Below are positions 30,208 to 38,695 of a DNA stretch of 64,000 nt, piece after piece; the stretch's first letter is position 1, and each line of letters opens with the position of its first letter. The stretch comes from Solirubrobacter taibaiensis. Lineage in GTDB: Bacteria > Actinomycetota > Thermoleophilia > Solirubrobacterales > Solirubrobacteraceae. The DNA is taken from NCBI GenBank assembly GCA_027587225.1, contig JAPDDQ010000001.1:496001-560000 (forward strand), in the 5' to 3' direction. Both the position numbers and the translations under genes were made by a program. The notes beneath the pieces are model-generated. The model worked only from the letters and a program-made list of their open reading frames with translations. It was not told the DNA's origin and searched no databases.

Positions 30208-31358
30208 TCCCGCCGCGCGAGCCGCACGGACCGATCGGCCGGCGCGTGTGGGCGCTCGACGTCCTGCTGGCCATGGGCGCCGCGGCGGTCGAGGTCGCCC
30301 AGACCTTTGCGCCCGACGGCTCGCCATCCCCGGTCGCGGTCCTGCTCGCGTTCGTCGCCGGCGCGGTGCTGGTGCTCCGCCGGCGTCACCCACTCGCGAC
30401 GCTCGAGGTGTCGCTCGTCGCCATGCTCGGCGTGGCGGTCGCGGGCACGACGCCGTTTGCGATGGCGCCGCTGATCGCGCTGTACACCGTGGCGATCGCG
30501 TGCGAGCGGCGGGTCGCGCTCGCCGCGCTCGTGCTCACGGTCTCGATCTCTGTCCTCACGTCGCTGGTCGTCCCGTCGGGCGATCAGCTCTTCGACCCCG
30601 TCCTCTCCGCCGCCTGCTCGCTCGGAGCGTGGGGGCTCGGCGTCTACGTCGAGACGCGCCGCAAGTACCGGCGCGAGCTGCAGCGGCGCGCGGCCTTCAT
30701 CGAGCGCGAGCGCCAGCAGTCGGTACAGCTCGCCGTGCACGAGGAGCGCGCCGCGATCGCGCGCGAGCTGCACGACATCGTGGCGCACTCGGTCACCGTG
30801 ATGCTCGTCGGCGTGCGCGGAGCGCGCGACGTGCTGCGCAGCCGGCCCGACGTCGCCGACGCGACCCTCGGCAAGGTCGAGACCAGCGGCGAGCAGAGCC
30901 TCGTCGAGCTGCGGCGGATCCTCGAGCTGCTGCGCGAGCCGGCGGACGCGGCGGAGTCGCGTCCGCAGCCGTCGCTCGCCCAGCTCGACGGCCTTGTGGC
31001 GGAGTACCGAAGCGCGGGGCTCCCGGTGATGCTCGAGCGGGCCGGGGACCAGCGGCCGCTTCCCGGTGGCGTCGAGCTCTCGGTCTATCGCATCGTCCAA
31101 GAAGCGCTCACCAACGTGCTCAAGCACGCGCGCGCCAGCAGCGTCGTCGTCGTGACGCTCGCGTTCCGCGACTCCGCGCTCGAGCTCGAGGTCGTCGACG
31201 ACGGCACCTCACTGCGCCGGGACGCGGTCGTCCCCGGCCACGGCCTGGTCGGCATGCGCGAGCGCGTCGCGCTCCTCGGCGGCGAGCTCGAGACGGGGCG
31301 ACGGGAGAGCGGCGGCTTTCGGGTGGCGGCGCGGCTGCCGGTCGGTGGTGACGCATGA
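30204..31358 (+). CDS. Sensor histidine kinase, HisKA_3 type
   Basis: A 384-aa kinase. The N-terminal ~150 residues hold four to five helices (VWALDVLLAMGAAAVEVAQ, AVLLAFVAGAVLVL and others). A coiled linker (RRKYRRELQRRAAFIERERQQS) leads to the phosphoacceptor RAAIARELHDIVAHSVTVML, with His in E-L-H-D. The ATPase has YRIVQEALTNVLKHA and GHGLVGMRERVALLGGELETG. It is coupled on both sides by 4-nt overlaps in the operon with the ABC exporter and the response regulator. Confidence 0.92.
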   Translation: MIPPREPHGPIGRRVWALDVLLAMGAAAVEVAQTFAPDGSPSPVAVLLAFVAGAVLVLRRRHPLATLEVSLVAMLGVAVAGTTPFAMAPLIALYTVAIACERRVALAALVLTVSISVLTSLVVPSGDQLFDPVLSAACSLGAWGLGVYVETRRKYRRELQRRAAFIERERQQSVQLAVHEERAAIARELHDIVAHSVTVMLVGVRGARDVLRSRPDVADATLGKVETSGEQSLVELRRILELLREPADAAESRPQPSLAQLDGLVAEYRSAGLPVMLERAGDQRPLPGGVELSVYRIVQEALTNVLKHARASSVVVVTLAFRDSALELEVVDDGTSLRRDAVVPGHGLVGMRERVALLGGELETGRRESGGFRVAARLPVGGDA

Positions 31359-32026
31359 GTATCCGCGTCCTGATCGTCGACGACCAGGAGCTCGTGCGGA
31401 TCGGCTTCCGGCTCTTCCTGGAGACCCAGCCCGGACTCGTCGTGGTCGGCGAGGCGGGCGACGGCGAGGAGGCGATCGAACGTGTCCGCGAACTCCGGCC
31501 CGACGTCGTCCTCATGGACATCCGGATGCCCACCATGGATGGCGTCGAGGCAACGGCGAAGTTGACGAGCGGCGCGATCGAGCCGGCTCCCCGCGTGCTC
31601 GTCCTCACGACGTTCGACCTCGACGAGTACGTCTTCGGTGCGCTGCGTGCCGGTGCGGCGGGCTTCCTGCTCAAAGACGCGCCGCGCGAGCGCCTGATCG
31701 AGGCGATCCGCGTAGTGCACAGCGGCGAGGCGCTGCTCTCACCGTCGATCACCCGCCGGCTGATCGAGGACTTCGCCGCGCGCAGCGACCCGATCGAGCC
31801 GCCGGCGGCGGTGCTCGCGGAGCTGACCCCCCGTGAGCGAGAGGTGCTCGTGCTGGTCGCACACGGCCTTTCGAACGCCGAGATCGCGGCGCGGCTCGTC
31901 GTCACCGAGGCCACGGTCAAGAGCCACGTCGGGGCCGTCCTGCTCAAACTCGGGCTGCGCGACCGCGTCCAAGCCGTCGTATTCGCCTACGAACACGGCA
32001 TCGTGGTCGCCGGCGAGACAGGCTAG
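31355..32026 (+). CDS. LuxR/NarL-family response regulator
   Basis: A 223-aa regulator. The receiver has LIVDDQELVRIGFRLFL, phosphoacceptor DVVLMDIRMPTMDG, LVLTTFDLDEYVFGALRAGA and FLLKDAPRERL. The output domain has LTPREREVLVLVAHGLSNAEIAARLVVTEATVKSHVGAVLLKLGLRDR. It is the last gene of the exporter/two-component operon and probably controls that operon. It resembles the regulator at 12136. Confidence 0.93.
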   Translation: MSIRVLIVDDQELVRIGFRLFLETQPGLVVVGEAGDGEEAIERVRELRPDVVLMDIRMPTMDGVEATAKLTSGAIEPAPRVLVLTTFDLDEYVFGALRAGAAGFLLKDAPRERLIEAIRVVHSGEALLSPSITRRLIEDFAARSDPIEPPAAVLAELTPREREVLVLVAHGLSNAEIAARLVVTEATVKSHVGAVLLKLGLRDRVQAVVFAYEHGIVVAGETG

Positions 32027-32115
32027 ATCCGCTTGCTGGCGCGTGATCGGCGTTCGTCGGTCTCGACCGTCAGCAGCTCGAATGGCGAGCGCGAAACAGC
32101 GGGAGGAGTTGCCAG

Positions 32116-33033
32116 ATGAAGGCGATAGTGGTGACCGACCAGGCCGCGGGTACGGCTGGGATGACGCTGGTGGAGCGGTCTGAGCCGCCGGCAGCGATCA
32201 ACGACGTCATCGTCGAGGTTCATGCGTCGGGGTTCGTCCCTACGGAGATGGAGTGGCCCTCGACCTGGACCGACCGCAGCGAGCGCGACCGAACACCATC
32301 GATCCCCGGGCACGAGCTGGCCGGTGTGGTCAGCGCCCTCGGCTACGGAACGACCGGGGTGTCTGTGGGGCAGCGCGTGCTCGGCCTCGCGGACTGGCAC
32401 CGCGACGGCACCCTGGCGGAGTACGTCGCGATCGAGGCGCGCAACCTGGCGCCGCTGCCGGGAGACGTCGACTTCACCGTCGGCGCCAGTCTTCCGATCT
32501 CGGGCCTGACCGCCTGGCAGGGACTGTTCGACCACGGCCACCTCCGGGCCGGGCAGACCCTCCTCGCGCACGGAGCGGCCGGCGCAGTCGGGACGATGGT
32601 GACCCAGCTCGCACGTGAGGCCGGCGCCTACGTCATCGGCACCGGACGTGCCGACGACCGCGAGAAAGCACTCGAGTTCGGCGCGCACGAGTTCGTCGAC
32701 CTCGACAACGACGCCCTCGAAGACGTCGGCCGCGTCGACCTCGTGTTCGACGTCATCGGCGGAGACATCCAGAAGCGATCCGCGGGCCTGATCCGGGCTG
32801 GAGGAACTCTGGTGACTGTCGTAGGGCCGCCCGAGGCGCGACCCGCCGACGGCCTGGCCGTCGACTTCGTCGTCGAGTCCGATCGTGCCCAACTGAGCGA
32901 GATCGTCAAGCGGGTGCGAGACGGACGTCTGCGGACCAATATCGGCAACGTCGCGACCCTCGACGACGCCGTCACCGCTCTCAACCCAACCGAGCGGGTC
33001 ACGGGGAAGACGGTCATCCGGGTTCGCCCGTGA
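32116..33033 (+). CDS. Quinone oxidoreductase-like NADP-dependent dehydrogenase
   Basis: A 305-aa MDR-superfamily enzyme (ATG 32116, with GGGAGGAG 7-14 nt upstream). GHELAGVVSALG is the conserved G-H-E. The nucleotide-binding motif is LLAHGAAGAVGTMVTQLAREAGAYVIGTGR (A-x-x-G-x-x-G) and the end reads GKTVIRV. The structural and catalytic zinc cysteines are absent, as in zinc-free quinone or enoyl reductases. The substrate is unknown. It lies alone between the operon and the repeat-like sequence at 33085. Confidence 0.9.
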   Translation: MKAIVVTDQAAGTAGMTLVERSEPPAAINDVIVEVHASGFVPTEMEWPSTWTDRSERDRTPSIPGHELAGVVSALGYGTTGVSVGQRVLGLADWHRDGTLAEYVAIEARNLAPLPGDVDFTVGASLPISGLTAWQGLFDHGHLRAGQTLLAHGAAGAVGTMVTQLAREAGAYVIGTGRADDREKALEFGAHEFVDLDNDALEDVGRVDLVFDVIGGDIQKRSAGLIRAGGTLVTVVGPPEARPADGLAVDFVVESDRAQLSEIVKRVRDGRLRTNIGNVATLDDAVTALNPTERVTGKTVIRVRP

Positions 33034-33069
33034 GAGCGACTCCGGCGACGGGATGCGAAACGACGCGAG

Positions 33070-33108
33070 GGCAAGGATGTGACGTCGACGCCTTCGAGCG
33101 TGAATCAT
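33070..33108 (+). repeat. Possible degenerate cassette-type repeat
   Basis: TCGACG at 33085-33090 follows GGCAAGGATGTGACG and precedes CCTTCGAGCG, resembling copy 8 most. It lies outside the main cluster and the match is weak. Confidence 0.3.
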
Positions 33109-33173
33109 TGCACTGCGCTCCTTCGCGACGGCTCCGCAAGATTCGGTTCGGGGCGACGCCGGGCCAGCGGGCG

Positions 33174-33560
33174 TCAGATCTCTTCGCGAGTGAATCGCAT
33201 GGGCCAGTGCGTTCGTGCTTGATCGCCGCGCTGGTCGCGATACCACGTGCGGATCTCCATCGCGACCGCCGCCGACCTGCGCTCGTCGACGCGCACCCCG
33301 AGCTCGCCACTCGCCGCCACGAGCAGATCCGCGATCTCAGCCCCGGAGATGCCGTGACGGAGACGCATGCCGATCCGTGTGGCGTACCGGGCGCAGATGT
33401 CTCGGTGCTCGACGGCGTCGCTACTGCCTGAGCCGAGCGGGTCCCAACGCCGGAGCAGGATGTCCTCGAGGTCGGCTCGGCCGGTTGCCCGCCACCACTT
33501 GAGCCAGTTCTCGTAGTCAGCACCCACGAGCCGGTCGTGCCCGTCGAACCGCCCAGACAT
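33174..33560 (-). CDS. Unrecognised small cytoplasmic protein
   Basis: A 128-aa protein. The start is uncertain: ATG 33560 (MSGRFDGHDRLVGADYENWLKWW) or ATG 33623, which adds 21 residues. The body is helical, with tryptophan-rich DYENWLKWWRATGRADLEDILLRRWDPLG, then HGISGAEIADLLVAASGELGVRVDERRSAAVAMEIRTWYRDQ. No motifs of known enzymes appear. It diverges from the small membrane gene at 33648. Confidence 0.6.
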   Translation of the reverse strand: MSGRFDGHDRLVGADYENWLKWWRATGRADLEDILLRRWDPLGSGSSDAVEHRDICARYATRIGMRLRHGISGAEIADLLVAASGELGVRVDERRSAAVAMEIRTWYRDQRGDQARTHWPMRFTREEI

Positions 33561-33647
33561 GCTTACGGACTCTCTCGTCAACGAGCGAAAGACTGGCCGA
33601 ACCGATGATCGCGTTTCGCTCATGGCTCGCGTACGCTCACGCCGCTC

Positions 33648-33996
33648 ATGAAGCGCCAACTGGTTGTGTGTGCGGGCTGGCTTGTGCTGTACGAGGTGGT
33701 GGCCGTGCTGCTCGACGCCGCCGGCGCCCCGTGGTGGACGCAGATCGCTCTGCCGTTGGCGGTGGTCGCGGGATCGCAGCAGTACTGTCGGCTTCTGCTG
33801 CCGCGTCGCGCGCACGACCGACGAGGTCGTCGTGCACCCCGACGAGCCGGACACCGTGTGGGTCCGCTCGACCGCTTCCCGCAAACCACGTTTCGGGCCT
33901 GGCTACGTGTCGACGAGTTGGACGCGCGTCATCGTCTCTCCGGACAGGAACCGGGTCGTCAGCATCGTTCACGCTGGCGTGACGCAGGTGACCTGA
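33648..33996 (+). pseudogene. Small membrane gene with an apparent frameshift
   Basis: From ATG 33648 the first ~52 codons encode a convincing membrane start (MKRQLVVCAGWLVLYEVVAV and LPLAVVAGSQQYCRLLLPRRA, two helices). Beyond about 33810 that frame becomes arginine-rich nonsense. The +1 frame then turns protein-like (ARTTDEVVVHPDEPDTVWVR, then GPGYVSTSWTRVIVSPDRNR) and ends at 33996. A one-base insertion near 33805-33820 would join the parts into a ~115-aa membrane protein with a beta-rich tail. It could be a sequencing error or a real mutation. Confidence 0.5.
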
Positions 33997-34358
33997 CCAC
34001 GCCGCTCGACCGGACGGTCGAGCAGCGGGCATCGTGTCGTTTCGGGGTCGTGCGCGTGCCGACCCGGCTCGCGTGTGCGCATGATGATCCAGAACACGAG
34101 GACGCCGACGACCGGCGGGACCAAGGTCGTGACCGGCATCGCGATGACATTGCCGACGCAAAGCGCCACCGACCACACGATGCGCGCACTGTCGCCCAGC
34201 TGTCCTAGGGCGACCGCGAGGAGCAATGCTCGACTCGCTGGTCCCCATCGGCCTGGCGCCCACTCGGACGCTCTCGAGGCCGCTTGCGGCACGTGGTCGC
34301 TCCGGAGCATCGACGAGGACCCGTGTGCTTGTGCTTGATCGCTTCGCGGAGCCCTCAT
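33969..34358 (-). CDS. Small membrane protein
   Basis: A 129-aa protein, ATG 34358 (MRAPRSDQAQAHGSSSMLRS). A polar N-terminus of ~45 residues precedes helix 1 (ASRALLLAVALGQLGDSARIVWSVALCVGNVIAMPV, perhaps two helices) and a final helix (VPPVVGVLVFWIIMRTREP), with a polar tail. A second ATG 16 codons in is possible. Its 3' end overlaps the frameshifted gene by 28 nt in convergent orientation. No family is recognised. Confidence 0.55.
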   Translation of the reverse strand: MRAPRSDQAQAHGSSSMLRSDHVPQAASRASEWAPGRWGPASRALLLAVALGQLGDSARIVWSVALCVGNVIAMPVTTLVPPVVGVLVFWIIMRTREPGRHAHDPETTRCPLLDRPVERRGQVTCVTPA

Positions 34359-34533
34359 GGCGGCGCTGTACCCGCTCAACGACCCGACACAACGGGCCAG
34401 GTTGCGTTTCGTATCCCCGGGATCGGGCCAGGGCACTGACCAGGGTTGTGACTGGGGCGACGGGTCCGTCCAGGCAGTGAACTGGTCGCACATCGCACGC
34501 AGAGTGCGTCAAGCCACCTGGAGGGAGATTCCA

Positions 34534-35532
34534 GTGAGTTCCTTCTTCGCCCGCTGGGCGCCCGTGCGGCGCGCCGTCGCCGTCGTCCTAGTCCTGTTCG
34601 CCGCCAGCGTGCTCGTCGACGCCGCGCATGCCTCGACCAAGCGCGTCACCGCTCCGCACCTTCGGGCGGGTTTCAACGACACGTTCACGAGCCGACTCGT
34701 CGACGTTGGTGACGTGCGCCTGCACGCGGTCGTCGGCGGCGACGGCCCGCCGCTGTTGCTGGTGCACGGGTGGCCCGAGACCTGGTACGCGTGGCGGCAC
34801 TTGATGCCGGCGCTGGCCAAGGACTTCACCGTCATCGCGGTCGACCAGCGCGGCATCGGGCAGTCCGACAAACCCGCGCGAGGCTACGACACTCGCACCC
34901 TCGCCAACGACCTGGTCGCTCTGATGGACAAGCTCGGCCACAAGCGGTTCGCCGTCGTGGGACACGACACGGGCTTTGCGATCAGCTACGCGCTCGCCGC
35001 GGACCACCCGGACCGGGTCGACCGCGTGGCGCTCGCCGAGATTCCCGGGCCGCCGCTGGCCTCTCACTCACCGCCCCTGTTCGTCCCGGAGGCGGTCAAC
35101 AACCGACTCTGGCACCTCGCGTTCAACCGGGTCGACAAGCTGGCCGAGCAGCTCATCACGGGCAATGAGGACGCCTTCTTCCGCTACGAGTTCGAGATCC
35201 AAGGCGGGAACGTCCCCGAGTACGCCCTCAAGTACTACGTCCGCCTGCTGTCAAAGCCCGGCGCTCTCCGCCCCGGCTTGGGGTGGTACCGCGCGCTCGA
35301 CGCGACCATCGCACAGAACGAGCAGCGCAAGTCGCGACCGCTGCCGATGCCGGTCCTGGCGATCGGCGGTGAGCGAAGCTACGGCGCCGACGTCGGAAAG
35401 GCGATGATGGCCCTTGCGACGAACGTCCAGAGCGTGGTCATCCCTGGCGCCGGCCATTGGGTCGCCGAGGAGGCTCCCCAGGCAACGCTGGCCGCTTTGA
35501 CCGCATTCCTGGCCCCGTATCGCGCCGGCTAA
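34534..35532 (+). CDS. Exported alpha/beta hydrolase, epoxide-hydrolase-like
   Basis: A 332-aa protein. The start is GTG 34534, with GGAGGGAGA at 34520-34528 as a strong Shine-Dalgarno site. A signal-type N-terminus (VSSFFARWAPVRRAVAVVLV onward, to DAAHAS) targets it out of the cytoplasm. LLLVHGWPETWYAWRHLMPAL carries the oxyanion H-G-W-P, and VAVDQRGIGQSDKP the family's D-x-R-G-x-G-x-S-D. The nucleophile is the Asp in VVGHDTGFAIS, as in epoxide hydrolases and dehalogenases. The His is in IPGAGHWVAEEAP. Substrate unknown. Confidence 0.9.
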   Translation: MSSFFARWAPVRRAVAVVLVLFAASVLVDAAHASTKRVTAPHLRAGFNDTFTSRLVDVGDVRLHAVVGGDGPPLLLVHGWPETWYAWRHLMPALAKDFTVIAVDQRGIGQSDKPARGYDTRTLANDLVALMDKLGHKRFAVVGHDTGFAISYALAADHPDRVDRVALAEIPGPPLASHSPPLFVPEAVNNRLWHLAFNRVDKLAEQLITGNEDAFFRYEFEIQGGNVPEYALKYYVRLLSKPGALRPGLGWYRALDATIAQNEQRKSRPLPMPVLAIGGERSYGADVGKAMMALATNVQSVVIPGAGHWVAEEAPQATLAALTAFLAPYRAG

Positions 35533-35561
35533 CAGCGGACATCCCGCGACCGCTGCTGACG

Positions 35562-36038
35562 TCAGGACATCGCGCAGACGAGCCGGCGGCGGCCGCGCGA
35601 GAGGCGGCTCATCACGGTGCCCTGCGGGATCCGCAGGGTGCCGGCGGCCTGCGCGTAGCTGAGGCCGAACACGTCGACGGCCTTGACGACGTTGCGGAAC
35701 TCGAGCGGGAGGCGCTCGACGTGTGCGTACACCTCTTGGGCCATGACTTCGTGGTGGGGTTCGCGGTCGTGGCGGAGGCTCGGGTCCTCGGGGTCGAGGT
35801 CGCCGATGATCTGCGGACGGCGCTGCTCGGAGCGCCAGTGGTCCTTGGCGACGTTGCGCAGCGCGCGGACCAGGTAGGGGAAGGCGGCGCCTTCGGTGAG
35901 CGGGCGCGGCTTGGCCAGCACACGGGCGTACGTCTCTTGGACGAGGTCCTCCGCGAGGGTGCGGGAACCGCAGATCGAGTAGGCGACGTCGAGGAGGCGG
36001 GGACGGAGTTCGGCGGCGATGTCGGGGTTCAGGAGCAC
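35562..36038 (-). CDS. Sigma-70 family RNA polymerase sigma factor
   Basis: A 158-aa ECF-like factor (GTG start). It has LRPRLLDVAYSICGSRTLAEDLVQETYARVL (region 2) and FPYLVRALRNVAKDHWRSEQRR (the -10 contact helix). Region 4 is ERLPLEFRNVVKAVDVFGLSYAQAAGTLRIPQGTVMSRLSRGRRRL. No anti-sigma gene is adjacent. It diverges from the dehydrogenase at 36125. Confidence 0.88.
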   Translation of the reverse strand: MLLNPDIAAELRPRLLDVAYSICGSRTLAEDLVQETYARVLAKPRPLTEGAAFPYLVRALRNVAKDHWRSEQRRPQIIGDLDPEDPSLRHDREPHHEVMAQEVYAHVERLPLEFRNVVKAVDVFGLSYAQAAGTLRIPQGTVMSRLSRGRRRLVCAMS

Positions 36039-36111
36039 GGGATGACTGTCCCGCGCGGACCCCGGTCACTCATCGGCACCGGCCACCTATTTCTCCCTGG
36101 GTAGGTACCTA

Positions 36112-36117
36112 TAGGGT
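36112..36117 (+). promoter_or_regulatory. Leaderless -10 box for the dehydrogenase gene
   Basis: TAGGGT stands 7 nt before the GTG at 36125. The stretch TAGGGTCCCG is repeated before the cupin gene at 48452. Confidence 0.6.
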
Positions 36118-36124
36118 CCCGAAC

Positions 36125-37144
36125 GTGACCGCGTTCGAATCGCTGCTGACCGCGTGGGACGGCGAGCAGGTGGCCGTGCGTTACGAGGCCGACCTGCACA
36201 CCTGGATGTTCATCGGCGTGCACTCCACGCGCCGCGGGCCGGCGGGCGGCGGTACCCGGATGCGCTCGTACGCGAGCCCCGAGGACGCGCTCGCCGACGT
36301 GCTCGAGCTGAGCGGGGCGATGACGCGCAAGTTCGCGGTCTGCGACGTGCCGCGCGGCGGCGGGAAGGCCGTGCTCGCCGTGCCGGAGCTGCCCACCGGC
36401 GACGCCCGCGTCGAGCTGCTGCACCGCTACGGCGCGTTCATCACGTCGCTCGGCGGTCTCTACTCGTGCGCGCCGGACATGAACACGTCCGAGCGCGACA
36501 TGGACATCATCGCCGAGACCTGCCCGTACGTGTTCTGCAAGTCGGTGGAGCGCGGCGGCTCCGGCTCCACCGCGCCCGCGACGGCGAAGGGTGTCTTCCA
36601 CGGCATCGAGGCGAGCGTGCAGCACGCGCTGGACAGCGACCTCCGCGGCGTGCGCGTGCTCATCCAGGGCATGGGCTCCGTCGGCGCGCTGCTCGCCTCT
36701 CACCTGGATGAGGCGGGCGCGGACGTCTACGTGTCCGACGTGGACGAGACACGGCTCGCCGTGGGCACGCCGATCGCGCCCGACGAGGTCCCCAGCTTCG
36801 AGTGCGACGTGCTCGCCCCGTGCGCCACCGGTGGCGTGGTCAACGCCGTGTCGATCGACCAGCTGCGCTGCCGCGTCGTCGCGGGCGCCGCCAACAACCA
36901 GCTCGCGGTGCCGTCACTCGCCGACCGGCTGCACGAGCGCGGGATCCTGTACGCCCCCGACTACGTCATCAACGCCGGCGGCGTGCTCCACGGCGCGGGC
37001 CTCGAGTCGCTGGGGTGGACCGAACAACAGGTCGACGAGCGCCTGCGCGGCATCGGCACCCTCTTGCTCGAGCTCTACGCGGACGGCGACGGCTCACCCG
37101 TGCACGCCGCCGACCGCCTCGTCGAGCGCCGCCTACGCGCGTAG
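36125..37144 (+). CDS. Leucine/valine-type amino acid dehydrogenase
   Basis: A 339-aa Glu/Leu/Phe/Val dehydrogenase, which deaminates branched-chain amino acids to 2-oxo acids with NAD+. GPAGGGTRMRSYAS and MTRKFAVCDVPRGGGKAVLAVPEL carry the two catalytic/substrate lysines (M-T-x-K and G-G-G-K-A). APDMNTSERDMDIIAE has the catalytic Asp. RVLIQGMGSVGALLASHL is the Rossmann G-x-G-x-x-G, and the domain closes with VAGAANNQLAV. GTG start with a leaderless -10 box. Its 3' end overlaps the convergent permease gene by 12 nt. Confidence 0.92.
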   Translation: MTAFESLLTAWDGEQVAVRYEADLHTWMFIGVHSTRRGPAGGGTRMRSYASPEDALADVLELSGAMTRKFAVCDVPRGGGKAVLAVPELPTGDARVELLHRYGAFITSLGGLYSCAPDMNTSERDMDIIAETCPYVFCKSVERGGSGSTAPATAKGVFHGIEASVQHALDSDLRGVRVLIQGMGSVGALLASHLDEAGADVYVSDVDETRLAVGTPIAPDEVPSFECDVLAPCATGGVVNAVSIDQLRCRVVAGAANNQLAVPSLADRLHERGILYAPDYVINAGGVLHGAGLESLGWTEQQVDERLRGIGTLLLELYADGDGSPVHAADRLVERRLRA

Positions 37145-37900
37145 GCGGTAGCCGCGGTTGAAGAGCTGGAGGTTCAACACGAACAGCGCGCCGGCCGCGA
37201 CCGTCAGGAACAGCAGTGACAACGCGATGTTGGTCTCGCTGTAGCCGATGAAGCCGTAGCGGACGAGCCCGATCATGTAGTAGACGGGGTTGAACTGCGT
37301 GAGCGTCTCGAACGGCTCCGGCAGCAGCGTCGCCGAGTAGAAGACGCCGCCGAGGAAGATCAGCGGCGTGAGGATGAACGTCTGGTAGAAGCTCACGTCG
37401 TCGAACTGCTCCGCGCGCAGGCCGACCAAGACCCCCAGCTGGGCGAAGAAGAAGCCGACGAGGAACAGCCCGGGGATGAGCACGAGGATGTGCTCGACGG
37501 GCACGTCGACCAGGATCGACGACGCGACGAACGTGAGCACCGCGACGATCATGCCGCGCAGGAAGCCGCCGAGCGAGAGCGCGAGCAGCAGCTCCAGCGG
37601 CGAGGCCGGCGAGGACAGCTGGTCATCGATCGAGCGCTGGAACTTCTGCTGGAGCAGCGAGGACGAGTTGTTGGAGAACGCGTTCGTCGCCCAGGCCATC
37701 ATGATCAGCCCGGGGATGATGAAAACGACGTAGTCGACGCCGTGCAGCTGGTCGATGCGTGATCCCAGCGCCGCGCCGAACACGGAGATGTAGAGGAACG
37801 TCTCCAGCAGCGGCGCGCCGAGCGTCTGGCGCTTGATCTTGAAGAAGCGGGTGGTCTCACGCCGGACGAGCGTGAGGAAGCGGATCTGGGCGGGGCTCAT
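37133..37900 (-). CDS. ABC-2-type transporter permease
   Basis: A 255-aa permease of the DrrB/NodJ type. It has MSPAQIRFLTLVRRETTRFFK, then VFIIPGLIMMAWATNAFSNNS, QRSIDDQLSSPASPLELLLA, LTPLIFLGGVFYSATLLPEPF and NPVYYMIGLVRYGFIG, with six membrane helices. It is the membrane partner of the ATPase at 37897, which overlaps it by 4 nt upstream. It probably exports a drug-like or lipid substrate. Confidence 0.92.
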   Translation of the reverse strand: MSPAQIRFLTLVRRETTRFFKIKRQTLGAPLLETFLYISVFGAALGSRIDQLHGVDYVVFIIPGLIMMAWATNAFSNNSSSLLQQKFQRSIDDQLSSPASPLELLLALSLGGFLRGMIVAVLTFVASSILVDVPVEHILVLIPGLFLVGFFFAQLGVLVGLRAEQFDDVSFYQTFILTPLIFLGGVFYSATLLPEPFETLTQFNPVYYMIGLVRYGFIGYSETNIALSLLFLTVAAGALFVLNLQLFNRGYRLRA

Positions 37901-38664
37901 TCTTCGACCACCGGGACGTGGGCGCGCGACAGCTCGCCGCGCCCGACGAGCGCGAGGTACGCGTCTTCCAGGCTGGACACGCCGTACTCACGTGCGAGGT
38001 CGCCGCTCGTGCCCGTCGCGACGATCTCGCCCCCGTTGATGAAGGCGATCTTGCTGCACAGCTGTTCGGCCTCTTCCAGGTAGTGCGTCGTAAGGAGGAT
38101 CGTCGTCCCCTCTTCCGCGTTGATCCGCTGCATGTAGTGCCACAGCTCGAGCCGCAGCTCCACGTCCACGCCGGCGGTCGGCTCGTCGAGGATGAGCAGC
38201 TTCGGGCGGTGCATCAGCGCGCGAGCCAGGATCAGCCGGCGCTTCATGCCGCCGCTCAGAAAGCGCGTGCGCTCGTGGCGCTTGTCGGTGAGGCTGAACG
38301 CCTCCAGCAGCTCCGTCGCGCGCTCGCGGCGGTCCTTGCGGGCCATCCCGAAGTAGCCGCCGTGGTAGTCGAGCGTCTCCTCGATCGTAAGGAACCAGTC
38401 GAGGTTCGGCTCCTGCGGGGCCAGTCCCACGGCCACGCGCGCGGGGCCGTAGTGGTGCACGGCGTCGTGGCCGAAGATCTCGATCGAGCCCGTCGTCGGC
38501 TGGGCGAGCCCGGTCGTGCAGTGAATCAGCGTCGACTTTCCGGCTCCGTTCGGCCCGAGCAGGCCGTAGAACTCGCCCTCCTCGATCTCGATCGAGACGC
38601 CCTTGAGCGCTTCGGTCCCGGTCGGATAACGCTTGACGAGGTCGGTTATTGCAAGTGCATACAT
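37897..38664 (-). CDS. ABC transporter ATP-binding protein, DrrA-like
   Basis: A 255-aa ATPase. Walker A is LLGPNGAGKSTLI, the Q-loop VGLAPQEPNLDWF, the signature RFLSGGMKRRLILARAL, Walker B KLLILDEPTAGVDVELR and the switch His TTHYLEEAEQLC. The C-terminal ~25 residues are the short tail of the daunorubicin-resistance group. It is first in a two-gene operon with the permease (ATGA overlap) and diverges from the sigma gene at 38696. Confidence 0.93.
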   Translation of the reverse strand: MYALAITDLVKRYPTGTEALKGVSIEIEEGEFYGLLGPNGAGKSTLIHCTTGLAQPTTGSIEIFGHDAVHHYGPARVAVGLAPQEPNLDWFLTIEETLDYHGGYFGMARKDRRERATELLEAFSLTDKRHERTRFLSGGMKRRLILARALMHRPKLLILDEPTAGVDVELRLELWHYMQRINAEEGTTILLTTHYLEEAEQLCSKIAFINGGEIVATGTSGDLAREYGVSSLEDAYLALVGRGELSRAHVPVVEE

Positions 38665-38695
38665 CTGCGCCGCGAGGTGATAGCAGGCAGCGTCG

